Part shown: positions 1-9,078 of the stretch, piece by piece | How positions within the stretch are numbered: position 1 is the first letter of the stretch | How the letters are laid out: every line of letters starts with the position of its first letter | Assembly (NCBI RefSeq): GCF_049943955.1 | Contig: NZ_JBNFTW010000011.1 | Location: forward strand, 87,962 to 151,961 | DNA: 64,000 nucleotides | From: Desulfosporosinus sp049943955 | GTDB lineage: Bacteria > Bacillota > Desulfitobacteriia > Desulfitobacteriales > Desulfitobacteriaceae | Direction: 5' to 3' | Position numbers and translations under genes: made by a program | Notes under the pieces: generated by a model | What the model was told of the DNA's origin: nothing | The model's database searches: none | Seen by the model: the letters and a program-made list of their open reading frames with translations, nothing else

Positions 1-2307
1 GCCAATTATACCGCCTGTCAACGATTCAATAAAAATCATCTTGACGATTTGAACCTTGCTCATTCCTATTGAACGAAATACAGCCAAAGAACGGCGGCGG
101 ACCAGAAAACTTATCAGAAGATTGTTCAAGACACCAAATACTCCAATGATGATGGCCAGCACTGAAAAACCGGACATGAGTATAGTACTCTGCTGATTTT
201 CATTCATATATTCTTCCTGGATTTTAGCTTTTGTCTGTAGATAAGGCGATGACCTGATAAATTTAGATTCAATCTTTTTCAGAACAACATCAGGATTTTG
301 AGAAGTTTTAATATAGATACTTGAGTAGTACTTATCCTGATTGTCCGCTTTTAAAAATCTCTGGGATACCAAGCCAAGATATTTGTTTGAAGCGAAATTA
401 TCAAAGAAGCCTATTACTTTGTATTCTTTTTCCCCGCCTTTCAGCTTAAGTTTAAGTAAATCCCCTTCCTTTAACTTCAGTTTTTCCTTTAAAGCATTCG
501 TCAGTAATATGTTGCGCCCTTCATCCAGCTGATTAAACTCCTTTTGAAGGTCCCCAGACATTGGAAAATTCCAGAAGTCAAAAACCTTCGTTGTATCAAC
601 CCCCTTGATCCGTGATATTTTGTCATTTTTACTAGCAATTTCTACGCCATAAGCTTCGTAATCCCCATAGACCTCTTGAACACCTTCAATGCTCAGCAAC
701 CTGTTTTCGACCGTCCGATCGGCTTTTTGTATGCCCATTTCAATATCATACAACACATTTTTGTATTGATCCGTTATACTCATGACACTATCGTAGCTGG
801 CTGTGTTAATTAAAAGCAAACAGGCAATACCAATAGCCAGCATTGATATATTGTTAATAATATTTTGGTTTTCTCTTAAATTCTTGGCAGCTAGAATTCC
901 TATATTGCCAAAAGAAAAAACATACAACTTTTCCAACAACTTAGCAAAAAGTGCCGTGAAATTAGGGACAAGCATGACGACAGCCAAGAGGGATAAGATC
1001 ATCCCTACACTTCCCAAAATAGGCCTCAGATCATCCGAATTAATGAGCGAAAAAGCAAAGGCTATCATCATGAAAACTATCCCCAGCACCGGCCATAGCT
1101 TTCTTCGCCTTGTATCTTTTTGTACGATGTTTAAAACAATTTCCTTTATTGGGATTTTAGATACTCTTAAAATTGGAATTAGAGAGCTGACCAGGCAAAG
1201 AATCAAGGCCATGCCAAAAGCCATCAGAAAATTTATTCCTGAAAACTGAATGGTAGTATGAAACTCCATTCCCTCGGAACCATTGACCATCTTACTTAAA
1301 GCATAGGACATCAAATATAAGATACCTACTCCCACAACACACCCTAAAAGACCACCTATAATACCGTAAAAAAGGCTTTCCCCTAACAATAAATAATTGG
1401 TCATTCGTTTGGTTGCGCCTATACTGCGGAAAGTTCCTATTATTGGAAGCTTCTCCGTAGTAATCACCTTAAATGAGGAATATATGATAAATATGCTCAT
1501 AAAAAAAACAATAGATGAGAGCATAAGAAAGACTGCCGATATCATAGACGTTTCCTGTTTTATTTCCTCCAAAGGAAAAAGCTCAAATACCTTATAGCTC
1601 TTATAATCGTCTGCTAACTGATCAATCATTTTCTGTTTGTCTTCCGAGTTTAATAGTTTAATATAAATAGCCCCTACCTTACCCTGAGCATTGCTATAAG
1701 TACTTAAAAAATCCGTCGGAACAAGAGCGGTAATTGATTTGCTGTCGCCCTTAAAAAAACCTGTAGCCGAACTGATCGCGCATATTTTGAACGTTTGTCT
1801 GGATACCTTGTTCTCGTATTCTAATTCCAATTCCAGACTATCCCCTACCTTCAATTGATACTTAGCGGCATCCGCCTGGCTTAAAACAATCTTCCTGCCC
1901 TCAAAAGGATATAAATTGGACTCCTGTTCGATAGTAAATGGGTTCATTTTTTGGATATCTTCAAGCTCAGCTCCCGTCAAGTTTACGGGAATCTTTTTAT
2001 GTACCCCAGGTTGATAAATTGCATTATTCTGCAGCTCACCGATGATATATTCCGTACGATCGCGATACTTTTCTGCTCTTTGCATATAGAAAAAAGGAGA
2101 TACCGATTTTTCAGTGGAAACGATTGTAATATCCGCATTTCCGACCGAAGCTTGAATTCCTTGGATAATCATTTCATTCAGGCTTCCGGAAATAGCTATT
2201 GAAGCAAAAAACACCCCGGAAGAAAGAACAATGGCTAGAATAATCAGAAATGTACGCAGCTTTTTTTCACCCATACTTTTAAAGATATACTTAGTGATCA
2301 CACCCAT
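1..2307 (-). CDS. ABC transporter permease, MacB/FtsX type (partial)
   Basis: Inner-membrane permease of an ABC export system; the C-terminus runs off the left window edge, leaving 769 codons. Reading starts at ATG 2307 behind an AGGGAG ribosome site. The N-terminus MGVITKYIFKSMGEKKLRTF leads into a first membrane segment, followed by a long extracytoplasmic domain. Then comes a cluster of three membrane segments (SAVFLMLSSIVFFMSIFIIY and following), more helices, a second periplasmic-type domain, and a final FtsX-like segment containing FGVLNNLLISFLVRRRSLA. Two FtsX domains fused in one chain fit Gram-positive family members of about 780-850 residues. It lies downstream of the HlyD and ATPase genes on the same strand, so the three probably form one exporter. 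The substrate cannot be told from sequence. Confidence 0.9.
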   Translation of the reverse strand, partial: MGVITKYIFKSMGEKKLRTFLIILAIVLSSGVFFASIAISGSLNEMIIQGIQASVGNADITIVSTEKSVSPFFYMQRAEKYRDRTEYIIGELQNNAIYQPGVHKKIPVNLTGAELEDIQKMNPFTIEQESNLYPFEGRKIVLSQADAAKYQLKVGDSLELELEYENKVSRQTFKICAISSATGFFKGDSKSITALVPTDFLSTYSNAQGKVGAIYIKLLNSEDKQKMIDQLADDYKSYKVFELFPLEEIKQETSMISAVFLMLSSIVFFMSIFIIYSSFKVITTEKLPIIGTFRSIGATKRMTNYLLLGESLFYGIIGGLLGCVVGVGILYLMSYALSKMVNGSEGMEFHTTIQFSGINFLMAFGMALILCLVSSLIPILRVSKIPIKEIVLNIVQKDTRRRKLWPVLGIVFMMIAFAFSLINSDDLRPILGSVGMILSLLAVVMLVPNFTALFAKLLEKLYVFSFGNIGILAAKNLRENQNIINNISMLAIGIACLLLINTASYDSVMSITDQYKNVLYDIEMGIQKADRTVENRLLSIEGVQEVYGDYEAYGVEIASKNDKISRIKGVDTTKVFDFWNFPMSGDLQKEFNQLDEGRNILLTNALKEKLKLKEGDLLKLKLKGGEKEYKVIGFFDNFASNKYLGLVSQRFLKADNQDKYYSSIYIKTSQNPDVVLKKIESKFIRSSPYLQTKAKIQEEYMNENQQSTILMSGFSVLAIIIGVFGVLNNLLISFLVRRRSLAVFRSIGMSKVQIVKMIFIESLTGGIIG

Positions 2308-2367
2308 CAAAACACTCCCTAAGCAGCTTCCCGGCCTTATAAGGACATGCTGCTTTGATTCTTATTT

Positions 2368-3456
2368 CTAATCCTGCTTCTTATTTTCTGCACTAATCGA
2401 AACATCGACGTTAAATTCAGGGAGCAAAAAACTATCTTTTTTTTCAATTGCTATTCGTACAGGAATAATGGTTTCATTGTCCTTTTGAACTGCTTTCTCG
2501 GCAATGGTAAGAACTTTTCCTTTATATGTCCGGGATTTGTCTGCTTGAGGGTTTATGGCAACCTCTGCTCCTATTTTCACATCCTTAATAAATTCTTCAG
2601 CCACGTCAGCCTCAACATAAAGGCTATCTTTATTTAGAATAGTGAGTAATTTTTTTCCTTGCTCAGTACTAATAATATCCCCTTGTGCGCACCCGATCTC
2701 ACCCACAACCCCACTGGTTACATCGGCAATAATATCATTGCCTTTTAAATAGCTCTTGTTCATTTTTTCCTGCATCGTTTGAATATCAAATTCCAGGGAA
2801 GCTGCATTATTATTCTTCTCATCTCTGGACGTAATCAGATCGGCCAGCTCGTCTTGAATTTCCTTCCTGCTGCTTTCCTCAGAATAAACGGCATCTTCGA
2901 CGGCTTTTTTCTTCTCATTTACTGTATCCCTAAAATGATTCAATTCTTCGAGAGAAAAGGCTCCTGCTTTATAGAGTTCTTCCCTCGCCGTCAGTTCCTT
3001 TACTGCACTGGTATATAATTCTTCCGCGTATTTTCTTTCATTAATATATTTCTTAATATTTGGATCGCTGCTATTATCCAAACTGCTCCGTTTCGCTTCA
3101 TAATTCTCCTCTATGTCTGCTAATTCCAGCTGCAGGTTTCTTAATTCCAGCTGCTTGCTTCTGATCTGATCCTGATAATTCTCAGTATCCAAACGGATTA
3201 ATGTCTCTCCCCTGTTTACTGTCTGCCCTTCTGCCACATTGACTTTAGTTACAACCGCAGGGATATCTAGATTAATCGTTTCTACCTCGCTAGATTTTAC
3301 GACGCCAAAAGCTTCAACAACTTGCTTAGTCACAGGTTTTGCCGCATTTTGACCAGTTGTTTCGGCTTTTTTGCCGCAGCCGGACAGGCTAAAAAGTAAT
3401 ATTCCAATACTCCCTGCAATTAAGCTGCTCTTTAATAACCTTTTCACTGTTAGCAT
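2368..3456 (-). CDS. HlyD/RND-type membrane fusion lipoprotein
   Basis: Periplasmic-adaptor-type subunit of the adjacent ABC exporter, 362 residues. A signal peptide ends in the lipobox LSGC with Cys27, so it is predicted to be a lipoprotein. A lipoyl/barrel-sandwich half follows (DIPAVVTKVNVAEGQTVNRG, residues about 64-83). After it comes a long alpha-helical hairpin rich in Glu/Lys/Leu (about 95-235), then the second sandwich half and beta-barrel (GVVGEIGCAQGD; VEADVAEEFIKDVKIGAEVA). Its start overlaps the end of the ATPase gene by 7 bases, showing translational coupling. The fold and neighbours make the family call firm; the cargo is unknown. Confidence 0.92.
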   Translation of the reverse strand: MLTVKRLLKSSLIAGSIGILLFSLSGCGKKAETTGQNAAKPVTKQVVEAFGVVKSSEVETINLDIPAVVTKVNVAEGQTVNRGETLIRLDTENYQDQIRSKQLELRNLQLELADIEENYEAKRSSLDNSSDPNIKKYINERKYAEELYTSAVKELTAREELYKAGAFSLEELNHFRDTVNEKKKAVEDAVYSEESSRKEIQDELADLITSRDEKNNNAASLEFDIQTMQEKMNKSYLKGNDIIADVTSGVVGEIGCAQGDIISTEQGKKLLTILNKDSLYVEADVAEEFIKDVKIGAEVAINPQADKSRTYKGKVLTIAEKAVQKDNETIIPVRIAIEKKDSFLLPEFNVDVSISAENKKQD

Positions 3457-4121
3457 ACCATCCCATCTTTTAAGTTTATGACCCTTAGGCCGTAATCTGC
3501 TGCTTCCCTAGAGTGAGTTACCTGAACAATGGTTCTCTTTTTTTCCGTATTGATTGCCTTCAACAGTTTCATTACTTCTGTCCCTGTTTTCGAATCTAAG
3601 TTACCTATCGGCTCATCCGCTAAAATAATCTCCGGCTCATTGATTAGAGCTCTGGCAATCGCTACTCTCTGCTGCTGCCCCCCCGATAATTCCCTGGGAG
3701 TGTGTTTTTTTCTGTCCGCAAGACCGACAATCTCTAATATTTCATCAAGTTTACTTCTGTAACTCTTTATTTTTTTCCCGTCAAGCAAAATCGGCAGGAA
3801 AACATTTTCTTCCACACTTAAATTCGGAATGAGATTGTAAAACTGAAAGACAAACCCTATATCCTTTCTGCGCATTGCACTTTCATCCCGATCCTTCATT
3901 TGAGAAATCTCTTTGCCATTGACTTTAATGCAGCCGGACGTTGGTTTATCCAATCCGCCAATTAGATATAAAAGAGTGCTTTTTCCAGAACCTGATGGAC
4001 CCATTATGGAAACAAACTCGCTTTTGTGAATATGGACATTAATATTTTTTAATACCTCTACCTCAACCGTTCCCAGCTTATAGACCTTCCGCAGATCCTC
4101 TACTTCAATAACCGCTTCCAT
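3450..4121 (-). CDS. ABC transporter ATP-binding protein (MacB/LolD type)
   Basis: Cytoplasmic ATPase that would drive the MacB-type permease encoded two genes downstream. It is 223 residues, the usual length for LolD/MacB-like ATPases. Walker A is GPSGSGKST at residues 41-49, the Q-loop lies in FVFQFYNLIP, the signature is LSGGQQQR near residue 145, and Walker B is IILADEP followed by the D-loop NLDS and the switch His in VTHS. It is first in the three-gene minus-strand operon ATPase-HlyD-permease. The region upstream carries no other gene, so the promoter must lie between 4122 and about 4400. Confidence 0.95.
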   Translation of the reverse strand: MEAVIEVEDLRKVYKLGTVEVEVLKNINVHIHKSEFVSIMGPSGSGKSTLLYLIGGLDKPTSGCIKVNGKEISQMKDRDESAMRRKDIGFVFQFYNLIPNLSVEENVFLPILLDGKKIKSYRSKLDEILEIVGLADRKKHTPRELSGGQQQRVAIARALINEPEIILADEPIGNLDSKTGTEVMKLLKAINTEKKRTIVQVTHSREAADYGLRVINLKDGMVC

Positions 4122-4411
4122 TTCTTCACCTCATAAAAACTCTGAAATTTATCAGATCTAAATTAACAGTACCTAGATCCTAGACGCATTTCTATCACAG
4201 CTAGAACCTTACGTTTCGCAGTACTATTTAATTGGACGTAAAATCTGCCTAAAACACTTCAAGTTCTTCCCAAAACTCTATGCCCATTTTAATTCTTAGG
4301 TCTTAATTTTTTCTAAACAACTTCTTAACAGTTTCTTAACAGACTTCTCATGGGGACCTCGGAGACGAGTTTTTGATTCCACCATCGCTATATCTTCAGA
4401 AAAGAAAGGAA
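4122..4411. other. Gene-free region upstream of the ABC operon
   Basis: About 290 bases between the ABC ATPase start and the terminator of the neighbouring sigma-factor operon. It should contain the promoter of the ABC exporter operon on the minus strand, but I see no convincing -35/-10 pair. A 64-codon minus-strand reading frame across 4296-4490 overlaps the terminator hairpin and resembles no protein I know. Confidence 0.4.
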
Positions 4412-4438
4412 AACCTCCGAAGACGATCTTCGAAGGTT
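4412..4438 (-). terminator. Rho-independent terminator of the sigma/DUF4179 operon
   Basis: Inverted repeat with 12-bp arms at 4412-4423 and 4427-4438 and a 3-base loop. Read on the minus strand the stem has one G-U wobble and is followed by a T-rich run (TTTTCCTTTCTTTT). It lies 33 bases past the DUF4179 stop codon. Confidence 0.8.
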
Positions 4439-4470
4439 TCTTCAAAAAGAAGGATATTTTGAAATATGCT

Positions 4471-5511
4471 CTATTTAATTTTGATTTCAAAAGCTTGATC
4501 TTTCAATATCGTTTTGTGATCCGAATTTTGTCTATACTCATGGTCTCCCACTTGCTGAGGTTTTCCGTAGTATATTGTAACTGGGGTGATTTTTAGTTTA
4601 GTGACCTTCTCATTCAAAGTTTCATAAATCCAAAAATTTGATTTCAGGCCAGTTGACCCCGAAACCCATTTTAACTCATTCCCGTTTTGGTCTTGCACAA
4701 TAAACTGCATATCATAAGATTTATCCTTTGGGTCTTGTTCCTTCATGGTAAAATTCAGAACTGTTGATATTGGGGAGAGCTTAAGATTATCTACAGAAAT
4801 CGTATTTCCCTGTCCTAAAAGGATCTCTTTATTTATCGTAATGGTTTTTACTTTGCCTGAAAGATTATCTTTACTGGTATAAAATTCGAAAGCCCAGTTT
4901 CCTTTCTTATGTGTATCTCCCCAAATTTCATTAAACTCAATTTTCATATCCAAATTCCCATTTTTTATGAAATCTTTAGTTAAGTGTATCGACGAAAGGA
5001 AACTACAAGTATTGTTATCTCTTACAATGGCTTTACAGGTTCCTCCGTTACTTGATAGTTCTTGGCCATTTATATATATATTAGGCATAACAGAGGAACT
5101 TTCAGCCCATTTGACTCCTTCAGCCTGAAAAGTGCTGCTTACTAGAATTTGATTATTATCGATTGCCACTTCATTCAAAGTAACAGCAACCCCATCCTGA
5201 TTAATTGTTCTGTTGACAACCGTTTTATAATCTTGGAGGGTACTTGTTCGATAATGAATAAATTCTTCAATACTGATACCAAAGATATTTGCCAGGGCTT
5301 CCTTGCCAGCCATCGGCATTATCAATAGGGCAAATCCAATAATTAAGGTCATAGCAATAGCAATACCTATTTTATAACTTTTAGCGAGATTAAAGCGGCT
5401 TTTGCGAAAAGCCCTTTTCATCTGCTTTATTTCATGAGCACTTAATTCGTATTCCGGATAATTACTGAAATCTATGTCAACCTCATTTAATAGTTGATAA
5501 ATATTATTCAT
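4471..5511 (-). CDS. DUF4179 domain protein, probable membrane anti-sigma factor
   Basis: A 346-residue protein with a short cytoplasmic N-terminus (about 45 residues), one membrane segment (about 48-66, GIAIAMTLIIGFALLIMP), and a large extracytoplasmic DUF4179-type domain that begins just after the membrane (EALANIFGISIEEFIHYRTS). The remainder is rich in beta-strand patterns. DUF4179 proteins are typically encoded directly after an ECF-type sigma factor and are thought to hold it at the membrane. The start overlaps the upstream sigma-factor gene by 8 bases, which supports that pairing. The signal sensed is unknown. Confidence 0.85.
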   Translation of the reverse strand: MNNIYQLLNEVDIDFSNYPEYELSAHEIKQMKRAFRKSRFNLAKSYKIGIAIAMTLIIGFALLIMPMAGKEALANIFGISIEEFIHYRTSTLQDYKTVVNRTINQDGVAVTLNEVAIDNNQILVSSTFQAEGVKWAESSSVMPNIYINGQELSSNGGTCKAIVRDNNTCSFLSSIHLTKDFIKNGNLDMKIEFNEIWGDTHKKGNWAFEFYTSKDNLSGKVKTITINKEILLGQGNTISVDNLKLSPISTVLNFTMKEQDPKDKSYDMQFIVQDQNGNELKWVSGSTGLKSNFWIYETLNEKVTKLKITPVTIYYGKPQQVGDHEYRQNSDHKTILKDQAFEIKIK

Positions 5512-6073
5512 GTTGGATACCTCTGCTTTCCTGGTTGGTCTTCATAAAACCTCGCAATTTGTTTTTGGCCCTTGATAAACGGTTGTATATGACCGAGGGT
5601 TTTAGATTCATTTCCTCGGAAAGTGCTTTAATATCTTTTTCCTGAACAAAATGATCAATAAATAATTTCTTATCTTCTGACTTTAAATGATTAAGTAATT
5701 GTTCGACGTCTTCATCTAATTCATTTTTGAGAAGTTCTCGATCTACATAAGCACTGCTTGCCAAAGAAAGATCTTCTATATTCTCTATCTCCAACTCCCG
5801 AAGATACTTTCTTTTATAGTCAATGCATTTATACGTAGAAACAGCTCCCAGCCAATTTTTAAAAGGTTTTTTCTTTTCATCAAAATCCTCAATGTGTAAC
5901 CAAACCGCTAATAAGATATCGTTAATACATTCACCTTGAAGATTTTTAAGTCCATAGAGATTCTTTTTCACAATACTTTTAATCAGCCAACCATAATTAC
6001 AAATGAGATAATCCAGTGCTTTCTCTTCTCTTTTCTTTAGAAGAACAATAAAATTTGTTTCATCAATTTTCAT
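5504..6073 (-). CDS. RNA polymerase sigma factor, sigma-70 family (ECF-like)
   Basis: About 189 residues with a sigma region 2 (LDYLICNYGWLIKSIVKKNL, then the region 2.3/2.4 stretch WLGAVSTYKCIDYKRKYLRE) and a C-terminal region 4 helix-turn-helix (DIKALSEEMNLKPSVIYNRL, then SRAKNKLRGFM). I chose ATG 6073, because AAAGGAATTAG lies at normal spacing. An in-frame ATG at 6148 would add 25 residues that do not look like the family. It is coupled to the DUF4179 gene, suggesting an envelope-stress sigma/anti-sigma switch that probably autoregulates. Confidence 0.87.
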   Translation of the reverse strand: MKIDETNFIVLLKKREEKALDYLICNYGWLIKSIVKKNLYGLKNLQGECINDILLAVWLHIEDFDEKKKPFKNWLGAVSTYKCIDYKRKYLRELEIENIEDLSLASSAYVDRELLKNELDEDVEQLLNHLKSEDKKLFIDHFVQEKDIKALSEEMNLKPSVIYNRLSRAKNKLRGFMKTNQESRGIQHE

Positions 6074-6475
6074 TCTAATTCCTTTCGAAAATTTTTTTGA
6101 TGAGAGCTCCCATAAATTATTTCGTAAAAAGAATTCATTTTCTATCATGATGCCTATTATTTTTCGAAGCCAACTAAGGCTACTGACAAATATTTGCCAA
6201 AACGTGAAATTCGCTTAGATTTTAATAGCCGTAATCCAAGCGAATTTTTCTGATTGCATTTACTTCCATAACAATCACTAACCTTAAAAGGGCTTGAAAT
6301 CAAGTTTAATATGAGAATACCTGAATAATCCGGGTGCAAAAACCCCCGGCACTATACTGTTGGCTAGTCTTTAACGAGGCGGCATCTTGAACTTAGAAAG
6401 ATGCAAGACGGGGTTATTTGGCATTGATATCTTCTGTGCTTGTATTCACTATCTGTTCTAACCTTTACTATCTGA
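6074..6475. other. Gene-free stretch with two inverted repeats
   Basis: Contains a long imperfect hairpin: 15-bp arms at 6207-6221 and 6233-6247 with an 11-base loop and one mismatch, followed on the plus strand by TTC. A short GC-rich hairpin lies near 6329-6350 (CCGGG/CCCGG). The first could be a terminator or sigma-operon regulatory element. No convincing coding sequence; a 60-codon minus frame across the hairpin has no recognisable homology. Confidence 0.4.
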
Positions 6476-6905
6476 TCAAAATATTTCCATAGACTCGAAT
6501 ATTTGCCCATCTATGCTGATTATTTCATCAATGGGGATCACTGTGCCATCGATCATAACGACAACTCGTTCATATTCGTCTATCTTTTTAGCCGTACTGA
6601 TAGCAGTAACATAGGCACCACCATTCTTCTTCGCATCCGGCTGAAAGTAGGTAATTGCGATTTCAGGATGCTCTTTTAATCCGATCTGCTATGATTTGCA
6701 GCCTATCACTCAAAGCGTCCTTCATGTATTCGTCCAATTTTACTTTCTCGTCAGTCAGCCTTGCGGTTTCTTTAATGGCGGTATCATAGCCGGTCAGTGC
6801 GGCGAAAGGGGAAAACTGAGCTGCCCGGTCAATGGCAGTCATATGAGGGCGTGTCGTAGAGACATGGTGAGGTAGATTAATGATGTCGTCATATGTCCTC
6901 GTCAT
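6476..6905 (-). pseudogene. YolD-like protein gene, frameshifted
   Basis: The N-terminal 76 residues (MTRTYDDIINLPHHVSTTRP, then TAIDRAAQFSPFAALTGYD) match YolD-like proteins that accompany Y-family polymerase genes. The frame breaks at about 6682, where DRIK is followed by RAS-stop. Removing one A from the AAAA run restores EHPEIAITYFQPDAKKNGG, and reading continues to FESMEIF-stop at 6476, a normal YolD C-terminus. One inserted base (or a sequencing error) therefore splits the gene. It overlaps the upstream umuC fragment by 4 bases, the usual operon arrangement. Confidence 0.8.
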
Positions 6906-7291
6906 GATTTATGCCCTCCAATCTGCCTGTTCCGGTCTACAGTCGTTGCTCCTTCCTCCAGATTCATACCCTTTAGAATGGCGTTCTTGCCGTATTTCTT
7001 TTTTATTTCCAGCATTGCTTGCTGCATCTTTTTTTCTCGTGCAAGCTCAGCTTCTTCATCTTCTTTTTTTGCCTGCGCAGCCGCGTAATCCGTAAAGAGA
7101 TCAAGCTGTTCAAAGTTGCTTATCTTATGAACAGTTGCCTCATCAACAACATGATTCGCTGTGATGTTGACTCTTCTGATCAGAAGATTTTTGTCAACGA
7201 TGCGTTCAAACAGCTCTGTGACGGCGTCCATGATTGGCTTTGTAGAGGAGGTCTGTCTGCCAAGATTTACTGAACAATTCACTTTAATCAT
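6902..7291 (-). pseudogene. UmuC/DinB-like Y-family DNA polymerase, C-terminal fragment
   Basis: 129 codons matching only the C-terminal part of Gram-positive UmuC-type lesion-bypass polymerases (NLGRQTSSTKPIMDAVTELFE; VVDEATVHKISNFEQLDLFTDYA, quoted in part). Such proteins are about 420 residues, so roughly the first 290, with all catalytic acidic residues, are absent. No upstream continuation is present in any frame beyond 7291. With the adjacent yolD frameshift, the whole SOS polymerase module is dead. Confidence 0.75.
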
Positions 7292-7686
7292 TCATATACC
7301 CATTATTAGCTTAACTTAAATATAGATAATGGGAACCAGTCCATTTAAAAAAAGTGTCCTAACGCTTAATCTAAAGTATGCGAACTACCAATCTCTCCCT
7401 TACCGCCCAAAAGATCAAGAGCACTCACTTTCAGAGTGTCCGTTTTCTTAAACTAGTCACGGTCTCAACGTGCTCCGTTCGTGGGTACATGTTCCAAAAA
7501 TAACGTTTTCTAGCCCCGAGCACAATGTCGAAGACCACATTATCACAATCATCTGTCCTCTTTTATCCTCGTAAATATTCATAGTTTCTATAAGGCAGTA
7601 AATAATTCGTGATATACAGCCACAGTTTCTAGGTGTAAGCCCACCGACAAACTTGAAATAGTAACTAATTTACCCACGAAATATGT
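7292..7686. other. Gene-free region with a dispersed-repeat copy
   Basis: About 395 bases between the truncated umuC and arr. I see no coding sequence. Bases 7546-7566 (ATCATCTGTCCTCTTTTATC) closely match 10306-10325, so a repeat family has left copies on both sides of arr. This is probably remnant DNA. Confidence 0.45.
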
Positions 7687-8436
7687 TCAGTTAATAATTT
7701 CGCCCTTGTTTTTGGCTAAATTATCGCGCCATTCACGTCGCTCCGTAATTGTCAGTTTTGCCCACTCTGTTTCTTCACCAATAATTCTTAAAGGTTCTTG
7801 TGAGCGATAAGAACGTGTTAAGTTACCAGGGAATTTTTTGTCAGTAACATTTGGGTCGTTTTCAAATTCACCTGTTGGTTCTATTATATAAACGCGTTCT
7901 CTTCCATCTCCATTAGCTAATGCTGCTGCCAGTCCTGCGCCATTGATATTAGCAGTGAAATAAATGTGGTTCATTTTAAGCCCAGGTTTGTAATTTGAAT
8001 TTCCACCCGCTGTCAGTAGATCACCAACCTGCAAATCTGCCTTTGTCCCATGATAAAATGGTCCTTCATCAGAAGGTGCACCTTTATATGAATTTGACAA
8101 TTCATAATTTCTTTTTGCATTATCAGAGTCACACAACTCCTCATAATATTTGGCAATGTTTAAATATAACGTTGAGTATGCACTCTTAACATTATCATCA
8201 TTTATTTTTAATGCACACTGTAAAGATGTTTCCATCCATTTCAATTTATCAGTAATACTCTTTTGTTGACGAGCTAAATGATAAGCTGCAATAAATCTTT
8301 CATAGTCGTCTGTTGCTTCGTGCCATGCTTTATGAAACATCGTGATTGCATCTTCAATGTCTCCACTATCTTCCAATCTCATCCCACTCATACATAATTT
8401 AATAACTATGTTATTTGGATCAAATTTTATATTCAT
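7687..8436 (-). CDS. arr: Rifamycin NAD-ADP-ribosyltransferase Arr with N-terminal helical extension
   Basis: Predicted to transfer ADP-ribose from NAD+ to the ansa-chain hydroxyl of rifamycins, a known resistance mechanism. Residues about 125-249 are a full Arr domain (FYHGTKADLQVGDLL; NHIYFTANINGAGLAAALA, both partial). The residues matching the Arr catalytic triad His19/Tyr49/Asp84 are His129, Tyr159 and Asp194, with identical spacing. Classical Arr is about 140 residues; here about 120 extra N-terminal residues form helical, tetratricopeptide-like repeats (AITMFHKAWHEATDDYERFI). ATG 8436 follows GGAGG. It is intact, although its neighbours are broken. The native role could be on another substrate. 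Confidence 0.9.
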   Translation of the reverse strand: MNIKFDPNNIVIKLCMSGMRLEDSGDIEDAITMFHKAWHEATDDYERFIAAYHLARQQKSITDKLKWMETSLQCALKINDDNVKSAYSTLYLNIAKYYEELCDSDNAKRNYELSNSYKGAPSDEGPFYHGTKADLQVGDLLTAGGNSNYKPGLKMNHIYFTANINGAGLAAALANGDGRERVYIIEPTGEFENDPNVTDKKFPGNLTRSYRSQEPLRIIGEETEWAKLTITERREWRDNLAKNKGEIIN

Positions 8437-8487
8437 TCTAATCTTACCTCCAAATTAATTGATTACTATTATGAGTAACCCAGAAAT

Positions 8488-8838
8488 TCAACTTCTCAAA
8501 ATCTTCTCCATTGGCTTTCCTTTTGCCAATTCGTCCACCAGTTTGTCAAGCCACCTGATTTTCTGCATGAGAGGGTCTGGGATTTCCTCGACGCGATGCC
8601 CGCAAATCAAACCTGAAATTTTAGCAGCGTTTGGATTTATTTGCGGGGCTTGACTAAAAAAAGTTTCATAATCAATATTCTTCATTATTTGCTCTTGCAA
8701 ACCAGAATCGTCATACCCCGTAAGCCAACAAATCACAACATCAACCTCGGATTTGGTGCGCCCTTTGCGCTCCGCCTTTTGGACGAGTAACGGGTAGACG
8801 CTCGAAAACGCCATCTTATACACGCGTTCGTTTGTCAT
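8488..8838 (-). CDS. DUF2200 family protein
   Basis: A 116-residue protein of the DUF2200 family (start MTNERVYKMAFSSVYPLLVQ, then a Trp-rich middle CWLTGYDDSGL and C-terminal RWLDKLVDELAKGKPMEKIL). Function is unknown. I chose ATG 8838 because AAAGGAGTGACAT precedes it; a GTG three codons upstream lies inside that ribosome site. No signal peptide or membrane segment. It sits alone among remnants and looks intact. Confidence 0.87.
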   Translation of the reverse strand: MTNERVYKMAFSSVYPLLVQKAERKGRTKSEVDVVICWLTGYDDSGLQEQIMKNIDYETFFSQAPQINPNAAKISGLICGHRVEEIPDPLMQKIRWLDKLVDELAKGKPMEKILRS

Positions 8839-9078
8839 ATATGTCACTCCTTTCGATTTCCACTTTATTCACCATTCGCACAATACTGGTGATTTCTATT
8901 TGATAATCACCCATCGGTGACTTACCAATAGCAAAGCGGCATGTAATAATGTCTGTTCATCCAATGCACACAATAATCCTGTGAAGGCTATCCATTTCTT
9001 TTTCGCTGCCCTACTCCGACACCCCCATTCGTTCATACTTTATCAATGTCGGAATCAAATTCCAGAATTGAAAGTGAT

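Noticed and set aside
4296..4490. 64-codon minus-strand frame after the DUF4179 gene
   Set aside because: It overlaps the end of the DUF4179 gene and runs through the terminator hairpin, has no ribosome site and no recognisable sequence.
6157..6339. 60-codon minus-strand frame upstream of the sigma gene
   Set aside because: It reads through a long inverted repeat and has no homology signs or convincing start.
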